61,672 bases of DNA from RGIG9060 sp045645985 (GTDB taxonomy: Bacteria > Spirochaetota > Spirochaetia > Treponematales > Treponemataceae). Position numbers and translations under genes: made by a program. Below the pieces are notes generated by a model. That model had not been told where the DNA came from and did no database searches. It was given only the letters and a program-made list of their open reading frames with translations. The stretch is taken from NCBI GenBank assembly GCA_045645985.1, contig JAZRJV010000012.1, positions 1 to 61,672 of the forward strand, in the 5' to 3' direction. Numbering within the stretch: the stretch's first letter is position 1; every line of letters begins with the position of its first letter. Positions 24,288 to 31,997 of this stretch are shown here, one piece after another.

Positions 24288-25433
24288 TTGATTCATTTTG
24301 CAGATGAAGCATTGATAGAAGTTCGCTCAGGTAAAGGTGGAAACGGTTGTATCGCCTTCCGTCGTGAAAAATATGTGCCAAACGGTGGTCCAAACGGTGG
24401 CGACGGTGGTCGTGGTGGCGATGTAATCTTTTGTGTAAAAAAGAATTTGCGTACTCTTTCTCATTTGCGCCACAAACAAGTTTTCAAAGCTAAAAACGGT
24501 TCTGACGGAGAAGGTTCAAATCGTTACGGTCGTGATGGTGAAGATGTTTATGTACCAGTTCCACCGGGAACAACAATTCGTGATGCAGAAACTGGCGAAC
24601 TTATCTGTGAATTTACAACAGAAAGCGAAAACGAAACTTACAAATTTTTGATTGGCGGAAAAGGCGGTTGGGGAAATACTCACTTCAAAAGTTCAACTAA
24701 TCAAGCACCCAAATATGCTCACGAGGGAAAGCCTGGCGAAACTTGTATGTTGCGTGTTGAATTGAGCATTATGGCTGATGTTGGATTGGTTGGTTTTCCA
24801 AATGCCGGAAAATCATCTTTGCTTGATTATTTTACCAATGCTCGTCCAAAAATTGCACCATATCCATTTACAACTAAAATTCCAAATCTTGGAGTTTTGC
24901 ATGTAAACGATGAAAGAGATATCATTATTGCTGATATTCCAGGAATTATTGAAGGTGCTTCAGAAGGGGCTGGACTTGGGATTCGCTTTTTGAAACATAT
25001 TGCTAGAACATCTTGTTTGATTTTTGTAATCGATGCTTCTGACGAAAACTATCTTGAAGCTTTTGATACACTTTTGCAAGAATTAAAAACTTTCTCTGAG
25101 CCTTTAGCCGAAAAACAACGCATCATTCTTTGTAATAAAATTGATGTTGAAGGCGCTTACGAAAGGGCAGAAGAAATTAAAGCAAAATTGCAAGAAAAAA
25201 ATCCTAACGAAAAAGTTTTGTTTATGTCAGTTTACGAACGAAAAGGTTTGAAAAATGTAGAACAAGCAATTATTTCGTTGGTTGAAGAAATGGAAGCAGG
25301 AAATTCTCGGTTTGAAAATCTTTCTGGCGAAACAGCTCTTAATCGCGCTGGAAAAACAAAAGTTAGCGACTTTTTGAAAGATAAAGCTAATTGCACAACT
25401 GATACAGATCAGTATCCGGGTTCTGAATTATGA
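24288..25433 (+). CDS. obg: GTPase Obg/CgtA
   Basis: 381 residues. The glycine-rich Obg domain (1-160, VRSGKGGNGCIAFRREKYVP, GGKGGWGN) precedes the G domain: G1 GFPNAGKSS (~169-177), G3 DIPGIIEGA, G4 CNKID. It assists 50S assembly and stress control. TTG start at 24288 with GTGAGG upstream. The stop overlaps the nadD ATG (ATGA). The tail beyond the G domain is short and variable, without a clear OCT domain. Confidence 0.93.
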   Translation: MIHFADEALIEVRSGKGGNGCIAFRREKYVPNGGPNGGDGGRGGDVIFCVKKNLRTLSHLRHKQVFKAKNGSDGEGSNRYGRDGEDVYVPVPPGTTIRDAETGELICEFTTESENETYKFLIGGKGGWGNTHFKSSTNQAPKYAHEGKPGETCMLRVELSIMADVGLVGFPNAGKSSLLDYFTNARPKIAPYPFTTKIPNLGVLHVNDERDIIIADIPGIIEGASEGAGLGIRFLKHIARTSCLIFVIDASDENYLEAFDTLLQELKTFSEPLAEKQRIILCNKIDVEGAYERAEEIKAKLQEKNPNEKVLFMSVYERKGLKNVEQAIISLVEEMEAGNSRFENLSGETALNRAGKTKVSDFLKDKANCTTDTDQYPGSEL

Positions 25434-26008
25434 AATTAGCAATTTTAGGAGGAACATTTAATCCCGTTCACATTGGACATCTTATGTTAGCCGAAGATGT
25501 TAGAAAGGAATTTGGCTATGATAAAATTCTTTTTATTCCGGCTTGTGTTCCTCCGCATAAAGCTTATAACGCTTGTGTTTCCGATGCTGATAGATTGGAA
25601 ATGTTACGATTGGCAACTAAAGATAATCCGTATTTTGAAGTTGACGATTGCGAACTTAAGCGAAAAGGAATTTCTTACACAATCGACACAATTTACGATT
25701 TAGAATCTCGCTATCAAGAAAAAATCGAAGGTAAAATCGGTTTAATTATTGGGGACGATTTACTTGCTGGATTTGATTCTTGGCATCTTGCAGAAACTTT
25801 GGCTTTGCGAGTTAGATTGATTGTTGGGCGCAGAAATTCATCAGTTTTGCCCTTGGAAAGTTCTTTCCCATATTCGCCATTGTCAAATTCAATTTTGCCA
25901 ATTTCAAGTTCGGATATTCGTAATCGAATTAAAAATAATAAAAGTTGGCGATATCTAGTTCCTGATTCAGTTTTTCAGTATATTAACGATAGGAATCTTT
26001 ATGAATAA
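25430..26008 (+). CDS. nadD: Nicotinate-nucleotide adenylyltransferase
   Basis: 192 residues. GGTFNPVHIGH (7-17) is the nucleotidyltransferase HxGH motif; SSDIRNRIKN near the C-terminus is the ISS.IR motif (SSSDIRNR). It makes nicotinate adenine dinucleotide for NAD synthesis. Overlaps obg by 4 bases and yqeK by 8, a common neighbourhood. Confidence 0.92.
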   Translation: MKLAILGGTFNPVHIGHLMLAEDVRKEFGYDKILFIPACVPPHKAYNACVSDADRLEMLRLATKDNPYFEVDDCELKRKGISYTIDTIYDLESRYQEKIEGKIGLIIGDDLLAGFDSWHLAETLALRVRLIVGRRNSSVLPLESSFPYSPLSNSILPISSSDIRNRIKNNKSWRYLVPDSVFQYINDRNLYE

Positions 26009-26579
26009 AGAAAATCAAATTTTACTGGAAAAATTAAAAAAATATCTTTCTGTTAGTGTTTGTCAATCAAGATTCGAGCATTCAATTAGAACTGCGCAAA
26101 CTGCAAAAGAATTGAGTCTTCGTTTTGGAGAAGATGCTGAACTTGGCGAAATTGCAGGTGTTGCACACGATATTTGCAAAGAAATGAAATCGGATTTATT
26201 GTTGAATCTTGTTCATAGTTCAGATTACGAAATTTCACAGATTGAAAAAGATAAACCTTCGCTTTTGCATGGAAAGGCGTCAAGTGTACTTTTGAAAAAT
26301 GAATTTGATGTTACAAACGATGATTTATTGGAAGCGGTTGCAAATCATACTTTTGGAAAACCTAATATGTGTAATTTAGCAAAAATTTTGTATGTTGCCG
26401 ATAAAATCGAGCCTGGTCGTCCTCAAGTAAATCAAAGTTATCTTGAAAAATTAGAAAAAATGTCGTTAAATGAACTTGTAAAATATATTTTAGAAGAGAA
26501 TATTTCTTATTTGAATAAAAAAGGAAAATCGGTTTCTGAAATTTCATATAAATTTTTAGACAGCGTAAAAGGATGTTAA
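26001..26579 (+). CDS. yqeK: HD-domain hydrolase YqeK
   Basis: 192 residues. HD residues are visible in FEHSIRTA, GVAHDICKEM, LLHGKAS and ANHTFG, with the metal-binding HD pair at AHD. Members hydrolyse symmetrical diadenosine tetraphosphate. The nadD-yqeK-LCP-rsfS order is common in other phyla. It overlaps nadD by 8 bases and precedes the LCP gene by 1 base. Confidence 0.9.
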   Translation: MNKENQILLEKLKKYLSVSVCQSRFEHSIRTAQTAKELSLRFGEDAELGEIAGVAHDICKEMKSDLLLNLVHSSDYEISQIEKDKPSLLHGKASSVLLKNEFDVTNDDLLEAVANHTFGKPNMCNLAKILYVADKIEPGRPQVNQSYLEKLEKMSLNELVKYILEENISYLNKKGKSVSEISYKFLDSVKGC

Positions 26580-26580
26580 T

Positions 26581-27777
26581 ATGGGGAAAAATTCTAAAAG
26601 TCAAAGTTCAGCATTATTTTTGATTTTGATATTTGCAGTTTTAGCAATTTCAGCTTTTGTTATATTTTTTTCATTAAGAACAGATCCTATTGAAGAAGTT
26701 CTTAAAAATGACCAGTTGTTAAAAATTCTATTTGTTTTGTCAGATGAAGATGAAGTTATTTCTACGGATGTAATTCTATATTATCCTGTAACTCAAAAAA
26801 CTGCCATGTTTGATATTCCCGGAAGAACTGGTGCTATTTATTCTTCTGTTGGAAGGGTTGATAGAATTGACTCTGTTTATTTGGAAAAAGGGATTCAATC
26901 TTATAAACAAGAAATTGAAAAATTGCTTGATACAACAATTCCTTTTACTTTGGAAGTTGATTTAGAGCAGTTTTCACAATTAACAGATTTGCTTGGAGGC
27001 CTAAGGATTTTTATTCCTTCACCTGTTGATATAAAAACTGAAGATGAATATTATTTGTTGCCTTCTGGAGCTGTAACTTTAGATGGGGATAAAATAAAAA
27101 CTTATATAAAATATCGTGAACCTGAAGAAACAGAAAATGACATTCAAGAGAGAATGCAAAATACTGTTCTTGGCTTTTTGAATGCACTTAATCAACAGAA
27201 AGAATTAGTTTTAGGTGATAGAACTTTTGATTATTTTAACAAACTGATGAAAATAAATATGGATAAGGATGGTTTGAAGAGACTTTTATCTGAAATTTCA
27301 AATATTGATTCAGAACGACTTGCTCCTCAAACAATTACAGGTTCTGTTCGCGATGTTGACGGAAAACAATTATTGTTTCCGTATTATGACGGTCAGCTTA
27401 TAAAAGATGCTTGTAAACAAAGTATGTCTGCTTTGGTTGCTTCTACAAGTATGGTTTATGATAGAACTTATGTTCTAGAAATTCAAAATGGAACAACTGT
27501 TCAAGGTTTAGCAAAGAATACTTCAGCATTGTTGCAAAGTATTGGATATGATGTTCTTACAACAACAAATGCCGATAGTAATGACTACGCAAAAACAGTT
27601 ATTATTGACCACATTAATAATCCACAGGTTGCTTCATCTTTAGGTGACTTTATTATGTGCGATAATATAATTGTTGAAGAAGTTCAAAGTGAAGATGCTA
27701 GTTTGGATGCAAATTTATTGGTAGACTTTACTATTATTCTTGGAAAAGACTTTGATGGTCGTTATGTTAGAGATTAA
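26581..27777 (+). CDS. LytR-CpsA-Psr (LCP) family protein with LytR_C domain
   Basis: 398 residues. One N-terminal membrane helix (~10-32), then an extracytoplasmic LCP domain (~45-240: DVILYYPVTQKTAMFDIPGRTGAIY..., PFTLEVDLEQFSQLTDLLGGLRI, TLDGDKIKTYIKYRE) and a LytR_C domain (~300-395, LEIQNGTTVQGLAKNTSALLQSIGYDV). LCP enzymes transfer glycopolymers onto peptidoglycan in Gram-positives; a diderm spirochaete would use it for another envelope glycan. AAGGA lies upstream. The DPETSR-type active-site arginines are not clear from the raw sequence, so activity is uncertain. Confidence 0.82.
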   Translation: MGKNSKSQSSALFLILIFAVLAISAFVIFFSLRTDPIEEVLKNDQLLKILFVLSDEDEVISTDVILYYPVTQKTAMFDIPGRTGAIYSSVGRVDRIDSVYLEKGIQSYKQEIEKLLDTTIPFTLEVDLEQFSQLTDLLGGLRIFIPSPVDIKTEDEYYLLPSGAVTLDGDKIKTYIKYREPEETENDIQERMQNTVLGFLNALNQQKELVLGDRTFDYFNKLMKINMDKDGLKRLLSEISNIDSERLAPQTITGSVRDVDGKQLLFPYYDGQLIKDACKQSMSALVASTSMVYDRTYVLEIQNGTTVQGLAKNTSALLQSIGYDVLTTTNADSNDYAKTVIIDHINNPQVASSLGDFIMCDNIIVEEVQSEDASLDANLLVDFTIILGKDFDGRYVRD

Positions 27778-27787
27778 ATAAGGTAGG

Positions 27788-28141
27788 ATGATGAAAATGA
27801 AAACTGCAAAAGAAAAAGCTTTAGAAATTGCACAATTAATGATTGATTTCAAAGGTGAAGATGTTACTGTAATTGATGTTTCAAAACTAAACAGTTGGAC
27901 AGATTATTTTGTCATTGTAACAATAAATAGTTCAACTCATTGGAAAGGTTTGTATAAACAAGTAAAAGATTATGTAAAAGCAAACGATTTGGAAATTCAT
28001 GTTCCAAACAGAAAAACTCCAGATGGTGATGATTGGAACCTAATTGATGTTGGAAATATCGTTGTGCATTTAATGTCTCAAGAAGCTAGAGATTTTTACG
28101 ATTTGGAAAAACTTTGGCATGCTGGAGAAAAGCTTTTATAA
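27788..28141 (+). CDS. rsfS: Ribosomal silencing factor RsfS
   Basis: 117 residues. The family core is VTVIDVSKLNSWTDYFVIVT...NSSTHWKGLYKQVKDYVKA...W.LIDVGNIVVHLMSQEARDFYDLEKLW. It binds L14 and blocks subunit joining in poor growth conditions. Three in-frame ATGs follow each other; TAGG at 27784-27787 is best spaced for 27797, while AAGG at 27780 fits 27788, so the start may be up to three codons later. Last gene of the operon, followed by a bidirectional terminator. Confidence 0.92.
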   Translation: MMKMKTAKEKALEIAQLMIDFKGEDVTVIDVSKLNSWTDYFVIVTINSSTHWKGLYKQVKDYVKANDLEIHVPNRKTPDGDDWNLIDVGNIVVHLMSQEARDFYDLEKLWHAGEKLL

Positions 28142-28173
28142 TTTTACTTTGTAAAAATTCCTTTAAAAAAAAG

Positions 28174-28223
28174 AAAACCACCTTGTGAACGGAAATTAAC
28201 TTCAAACTCACTTGGTGGTTTTT
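28174..28223. terminator. Bidirectional terminator between rsfS and the Asp-rich gene
   Basis: AAAACCACCTTGTGA at 28174-28188 pairs with TCACTTGGTGGTTTT at about 28208-28222 with two mismatches. T-rich tracts follow on both strands. Confidence 0.75.
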
Positions 28224-28241
28224 GTTTTTGGTAATTAAATT

Positions 28242-28487
28242 TTATTCATCATCAAAAACATCGTAATCAAAGTCGTCGTCTTCGTCATCATCGTAACCAA
28301 AATCGTCGTCTTCGTCGTCGTAATCATCGATGTCATCTTCGAAATCTTCGTCCATGTATTCATCATCGTCGAAGTCATCGAGTGAATCATCGTCATCAAA
28401 ATCATCATCAAAATCATCATTATACGCATAGCTAAAACCGTAATTAGCTAATGTTGTTTCGTCTAATAATTCTTTTTCAGCGAACAT
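28242..28487 (-). CDS. Asp-rich acidic protein of 81 residues
   Basis: About 45 of 81 residues are Asp or Glu (36 Asp, 9 Glu) against a single Lys, in patterns such as FDDD, YDDE and FDYDVFDDE with aromatic residues spaced between acidic runs. The first 22 residues are ordinary (MFAEKELLDETTLANYGFSY). No signal peptide. AAGGAAG lies 6 bases before the ATG and a promoter-like TTGACA lies at 28548, so it is likely expressed. No family recognised. It resembles low-complexity acidic tails and DNA-mimic or histone-chaperone-type proteins, but function is unknown. Confidence 0.7.
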   Translation of the reverse strand: MFAEKELLDETTLANYGFSYAYNDDFDDDFDDDDSLDDFDDDEYMDEDFEDDIDDYDDEDDDFGYDDDEDDDFDYDVFDDE

Positions 28488-28523
28488 ACGATACTTCCTT
28501 AATATTAAGCGTCTTATGTTATT

Positions 28524-28553
28524 ACAATAAATCAGAGTCTATATTTGTGTCAA
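28524..28553 (-). promoter_or_regulatory. Candidate promoter of the Asp-rich gene
   Basis: Minus strand: TTGACA (28548-28553), 18-bp spacer, TATTGT (28524-28529). The gene has an AAGGAAG Shine-Dalgarno, so the transcript has a normal leader. Confidence 0.45.
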
Positions 28554-28627
28554 TTAGTTAGAAGAAAAAAAAATAGAGATTTTTGATAAAAAAAATGTAT
28601 ATTTTTTAAATAAATTTAATAAAGTGT

Positions 28628-28655
28628 TTGACAAAAGTTTAAATTTCTGTATAAT
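28628..28655 (+). promoter_or_regulatory. Consensus promoter of ispE with an almost absent leader
   Basis: TTGACA (28628-28633), 16-bp spacer, TATAAT (28650-28655), both perfect. Only 11 bases remain to the ATG, so the leader should be about 4-5 nt and cannot hold a Shine-Dalgarno. Confidence 0.75.
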
Positions 28656-28666
28656 TAAGAATATCT

Positions 28667-29545
28667 ATGTTAGATGTAGTGCGTGAATGTGCACCGGCTA
28701 AAATTAATTTACATCTTAAGGTAATGCCTAAAAGGTCGGATGGATATCACCCTATTGAGAGTATTTTTCAAACTGTACCATTATATGATGATATTTTGGT
28801 TAAGTGTTCGGGAGAGAGTTTAGGTTGTGTTGTTAATTGTGATGCGATGCAACTTCCTGATGATAATACACTAACAAAGACATACAACTTATTCAGTCAA
28901 CTTACTGGTATATCGGTTGGAGTTCAAGTAGAGCTCACAAAGAGAATTCCCTCTGGTGCTGGTTTAGGTGGTGGTTCTTCTGATGCTGCGTATTTTTTAC
29001 GAGCATTAAATAAGATGTTTGATTATCCGTTAAATCGGAGTCAGATGGAAGAAATTGCTACTTCAGTTGGAAGTGATGTGTTGTTTTTCTTGTCTGATGG
29101 TGCTGCCATTGTGACAGGTCGTGGTGAAGTGGTAAATCCAATTCTTCCACGAAATGATTTATGTTTTGTTATTGTGTATCCTGATGTACATTGTTCAACT
29201 GTTGAGTCTTATCGGCTCGTAGATGAATATATGATGTTGGGAAAAGCAGATGTAGGACCAACTTTACAGGAACTTGAAGAAGTTTATCGTAAGCCTGTTT
29301 CAGAATGGGATTTTATGAATACTTTTACAAAATCTGTTGCTACAAAGTTCCCTATAATTTCTGAGGTTATGAATGATCTCAAGGTTTTAGGTGCTGATTT
29401 TGTGCAAATGAGTGGTTCTGGCTCAACTGTTTTTGGTGTGTTTTCAGATTTTAATCTTGGAGAAAATGCCTACACGAACCTAAAAGTAAGATGGAATAAG
29501 TGTTTTTGCTTAGTTCCTAGTTTTAGCAAGGTGCAAAGTTTGTAA
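28667..29545 (+). CDS. ispE: 4-diphosphocytidyl-2-C-methyl-D-erythritol kinase
   Basis: 292 residues, GHMP kinase of the MEP isoprenoid pathway. CAPAKINLHLKVMPKRSDGYH at the N-terminus and IPSGAGLGGGSSDAA form the ATP site; MSGSGSTVFGVF is the C-terminal GHMP motif. ATG 28667 is the only sensible start because the conserved APAKIN begins at residue 9. There is no Shine-Dalgarno and the consensus promoter ends 11 bases upstream. Codon choice (CGG, TCG, CTC) looks slightly unlike its neighbours. spoVG and a tRNA follow on the same strand. Confidence 0.92.
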   Translation: MLDVVRECAPAKINLHLKVMPKRSDGYHPIESIFQTVPLYDDILVKCSGESLGCVVNCDAMQLPDDNTLTKTYNLFSQLTGISVGVQVELTKRIPSGAGLGGGSSDAAYFLRALNKMFDYPLNRSQMEEIATSVGSDVLFFLSDGAAIVTGRGEVVNPILPRNDLCFVIVYPDVHCSTVESYRLVDEYMMLGKADVGPTLQELEEVYRKPVSEWDFMNTFTKSVATKFPIISEVMNDLKVLGADFVQMSGSGSTVFGVFSDFNLGENAYTNLKVRWNKCFCLVPSFSKVQSL

Positions 29546-29576
29546 CTTGTGTAGTTATTGTTGAGGTTTGTGGCTT

Positions 29577-29855
29577 ATGCAGATTACAGAAATTCGCATC
29601 CGAAAGGTTGCAGCTGAAGGAAAGTTGAAAGCTTATGTAACAGTTACTTTTGATAACTGTTTTGTAGTGCACAACGTAAAAATTATTGAAGGTAAAACTG
29701 GTTTATTCATCGCAATGCCAAGTCGAAAGACAAGCGGTGGTGAATATAAGGATGTTGCCCATCCTATTAGTCCTGAATTTCGTACAGAATTGCAAGATAA
29801 AATTCTTGCTGAATATGAAGCAGGGCATATAGAAGAAGCATCTGCAGACGATTAA
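29577..29855 (+). CDS. spoVG: SpoVG family nucleic-acid-binding regulator
   Basis: About 92 residues: MQITEIRIRKVAAEGKLKAY then ITFDNCFVVHNVKIIEGKTG-like core and GLFIAMPSRKT, the SpoVG signature. Borrelia SpoVG binds DNA and RNA and regulates gene expression. I choose ATG 29577 because the conserved sequence begins there and TTGAGG lies 10 bases upstream; an upstream TTG at 29568 is in frame. It lies 31 bases behind ispE, a neighbour pairing also known in Firmicutes. Confidence 0.93.
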   Translation: MQITEIRIRKVAAEGKLKAYVTVTFDNCFVVHNVKIIEGKTGLFIAMPSRKTSGGEYKDVAHPISPEFRTELQDKILAEYEAGHIEEASADD

Positions 29856-29878
29856 GTCTGAACAGTTTTTCTATATTT

Positions 29879-29951
29879 TGGGTCGTCGTCAAGTGGTAAG
29901 ACAACGGCTTTTGGTGCCGTCATTCCGCAGGTTCGAATCCTGCCGACCCAG
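29879..29951 (+). tRNA. tRNA-Gln (anticodon TTG)
   Basis: 73 nt. Acceptor TGGGTCG (29879-29885) pairs with CGACCCA (29944-29950), discriminator G. The anticodon stem-loop GGCTTTTGGTGCC gives TTG, and the T arm GCAGGTTCGAATCCTGC is perfect. CCA is not encoded. Only 23 bases separate it from the spoVG stop with no promoter between, so it is probably processed from the ispE-spoVG transcript. Substrate of the GatCAB pathway encoded at 17-20 kb. Confidence 0.95.
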
Positions 29952-29975
29952 TTAATTCGGTTATAAACCGTAAAT

Positions 29976-30012
29976 AGTCAAGGGCAGTTTTGTTCTTGAC
30001 TAATTTTTTTTA
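29976..30012 (+). terminator. Intrinsic terminator after tRNA-Gln
   Basis: AGTCAAG (29976-29982) pairs with CTTGACT (29995-30001), followed by a T-rich tract. Confidence 0.8.
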
Positions 30013-30114
30013 TGGGAAACTCTGGCGTGATGAACGATGGGGTTTATGCTAATCTCTTATTGTGTTTTATTTTAGCAGGAGTTTTCCTTTAATTATTTTT
30101 AAGGAGTTGTTAAA

Positions 30115-30666
30115 ATGGAACAATTATTATTAAAAGCAACTAAAAGAACAGAAACAGGTAAAGGTGCTGCAAAACGCTTAAGAGAAACAGGTAATTTACC
30201 AGCTGTTATGTATAATCACCAAGGTGAAGCTACAATGCTTTCTGTTGATGAAGTTGAATTTACAAAAGTTTGGAAACAAGCAACAAAAACAACAATCATT
30301 TGTCTTGAAGTTGATGGAACAAAATATCAAGCATTCATCAAAGATACAGAATATGATATTATTTCTAACCGCAACTTACATGTTGACTTCCATGTAATCG
30401 AAGATACACAAAAACTTAGAGCAACTATCAAAGTTCAAACAACAGGAACTCCAGTTGGTGTTCGTGAAGGTGGTGTTCTCATGACTACTGGTGTTGCTGT
30501 TAAAGTTGAATGTTTGCCAAAAGATTTGCCAGCTAGAATCGTTGCTGACATCGACCCAATCAAAATCGGTGAAACATTCTATGTTAAAGATCTTAAACTT
30601 GATAGTGGAGTTAAAGTTCTTACAAATCCTGATGCTGTTGTTGTTTCAGTTCGTTCTGGAAAATAA
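30115..30666 (+). CDS. rplY: 50S ribosomal protein L25 (Ctc form)
   Basis: 183 residues. The N-terminal L25 domain (1-90, TKRTETGKGAAKRLRETGNLPAVMY) binds 5S rRNA; the C-terminal TL5/Ctc beta domain follows (GTPVGVREGGVLMTT...DLPARIVADIDPIKIGETF). AAGGAG precedes the ATG. A monocistronic unit, bounded by terminators on both sides. Confidence 0.96.
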   Translation: MEQLLLKATKRTETGKGAAKRLRETGNLPAVMYNHQGEATMLSVDEVEFTKVWKQATKTTIICLEVDGTKYQAFIKDTEYDIISNRNLHVDFHVIEDTQKLRATIKVQTTGTPVGVREGGVLMTTGVAVKVECLPKDLPARIVADIDPIKIGETFYVKDLKLDSGVKVLTNPDAVVVSVRSGK

Positions 30667-30688
30667 TTCGCATCGTGCTTAATAAATA

Positions 30689-30744
30689 CTGCTTAGAATG
30701 GTTTTGTGGTTTTACTATAAGGTCGTTTTAAGCAGTTTTTTTTT
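30689..30744 (+). terminator. Intrinsic terminator after rplY
   Basis: CTGCTTA (30689-30695) pairs with TAAGCAG (30729-30735), followed by nine T. tilS begins at 30750, only 5 bases after the T-tract. Confidence 0.8.
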
Positions 30745-30749
30745 GAATT

Positions 30750-31997
30750 ATGTCAGTATTTGTGGATGAATTTGAACAAAAATTTGAAAACTCAATTTCA
30801 GAACTTTCAGAAGTAAAAACAATTTTGCTTGCTGTTTCTGGAGGCTCTGATTCTATGGCGATGTTGTCATCTTGTATAAATCTTATCGAAAATCCACTTT
30901 ATTCAGAAAAATACAAAAAACTAAAATTAAAAGTTGTGACAATCAATCATCGGATTAGATGCGAAGAAGAAAGTTTTGGGGATTGTCTTTTTGTAAAAAA
31001 TTTTTGTGATTTGCATAATATTCCTTGTTTTATTGAAAATGCAAAAGATAATGAAATTGAAAATCTTTCGGCACAAAGAGGAATGGGAACTGAAGAAGCA
31101 GCGAGATTTTTTAGATATGATATTTTTGAAAAATTAGCTGTTCAAGAAAATGCTGATTGTATTTTTTTAGCTCATAACAAAGACGACCAATTAGAAACGC
31201 TTATTCAGCGATTTTTTCAAGGTTCATTTGCTGCTTCATCATTGGGGATTCCAAAAAAACGAAGTAATTTTTTTCGTCCAATGATGGATTTTTCAAAAAA
31301 AGAAATTGTGCAATATTTATCCGAAAAAAATATTCAATTTAGAACTGATAAAACTAATTTTGAAAATGATTATCTTAGAAATAAAATTCGAAATCTTGTA
31401 ATTCCTTGTGTGGAAAATATTTTTGGTGGTTGGGAGTCTGCCTTATTAAAAGGTGTGCAAAAAAAATCCGTAGATGAAGATTTTTTTGATTCGGAGTGTA
31501 AGAAATATTCTTGGAATTTCGCTGAAAATCAAGCAAGTATGCAAAAAGAACTTTTTGAAAATTTGCATAAAGCAATAAAAATTAGATTAGTTTATCAATG
31601 TTTAACTAAAATAAAGGCAAATCATCGGATTCCTTACGAAATCATCGAAACTTTTTGTGATGGAAATAATATTTCTTCTGGTGGCGTAAATTTTTGTTAT
31701 ACAAAAGATAAAGTTTTAATAAATAATAAAAAAAATAGTAGTACAGACTCGCATTTTTTTGCTATAATAGAAGAATCAGGAATGTTTCCTAAAGAATTTT
31801 TCATAAATAATGGATTTTTATGTTTTTCAAAAGAGCCTTTTGAAAATACGGTTGAAGGTGAATTTGTTAAAAAAATAAAAATTCCTTGTTGTGTTGAATT
31901 AAAAAACAACGATTTTGTTTTTGAGGAAATTCCTTGTGAATATCAAGAAACTATTTTTGTTAAAATAAAAGGATTTTGTGATGGCGAATGTGAATAA
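30750..31997 (+). CDS. tilS: tRNA(Ile)-lysidine synthase
   Basis: 415 residues. PP-loop AVSGGSDSMA (~28-37), the family motif HNKDDQLETLIQRFFQG and a C-terminal variable domain. It converts C34 of tRNA-Ile(CAU) to lysidine and is normally essential. ATG 30750 lies just after the rplY terminator with neither a Shine-Dalgarno nor a clear promoter, so initiation here is unexplained. Its stop lies 14 bases inside ftsH. Confidence 0.92.
   Translation: MSVFVDEFEQKFENSISELSEVKTILLAVSGGSDSMAMLSSCINLIENPLYSEKYKKLKLKVVTINHRIRCEEESFGDCLFVKNFCDLHNIPCFIENAKDNEIENLSAQRGMGTEEAARFFRYDIFEKLAVQENADCIFLAHNKDDQLETLIQRFFQGSFAASSLGIPKKRSNFFRPMMDFSKKEIVQYLSEKNIQFRTDKTNFENDYLRNKIRNLVIPCVENIFGGWESALLKGVQKKSVDEDFFDSECKKYSWNFAENQASMQKELFENLHKAIKIRLVYQCLTKIKANHRIPYEIIETFCDGNNISSGGVNFCYTKDKVLINNKKNSSTDSHFFAIIEESGMFPKEFFINNGFLCFSKEPFENTVEGEFVKKIKIPCCVELKNNDFVFEEIPCEYQETIFVKIKGFCDGECE

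Noticed and set aside
24013..24393. 126-codon minus-strand frame over rpmA and obg
   Set aside because: Antisense to two ribosomal/GTPase genes and to the terminator; no start signals.
28235..28429. Met/Thr-rich minus-strand frame over the Asp-rich gene
   Set aside because: Frame-shifted reading of the GAT repeats; the 28242-28487 frame has the Shine-Dalgarno.
30736..30752. Leaderless promoter for tilS
   Set aside because: The required -10 position is occupied by a run of T; no acceptable box or -35 was found, so tilS is left out of the leaderless set.
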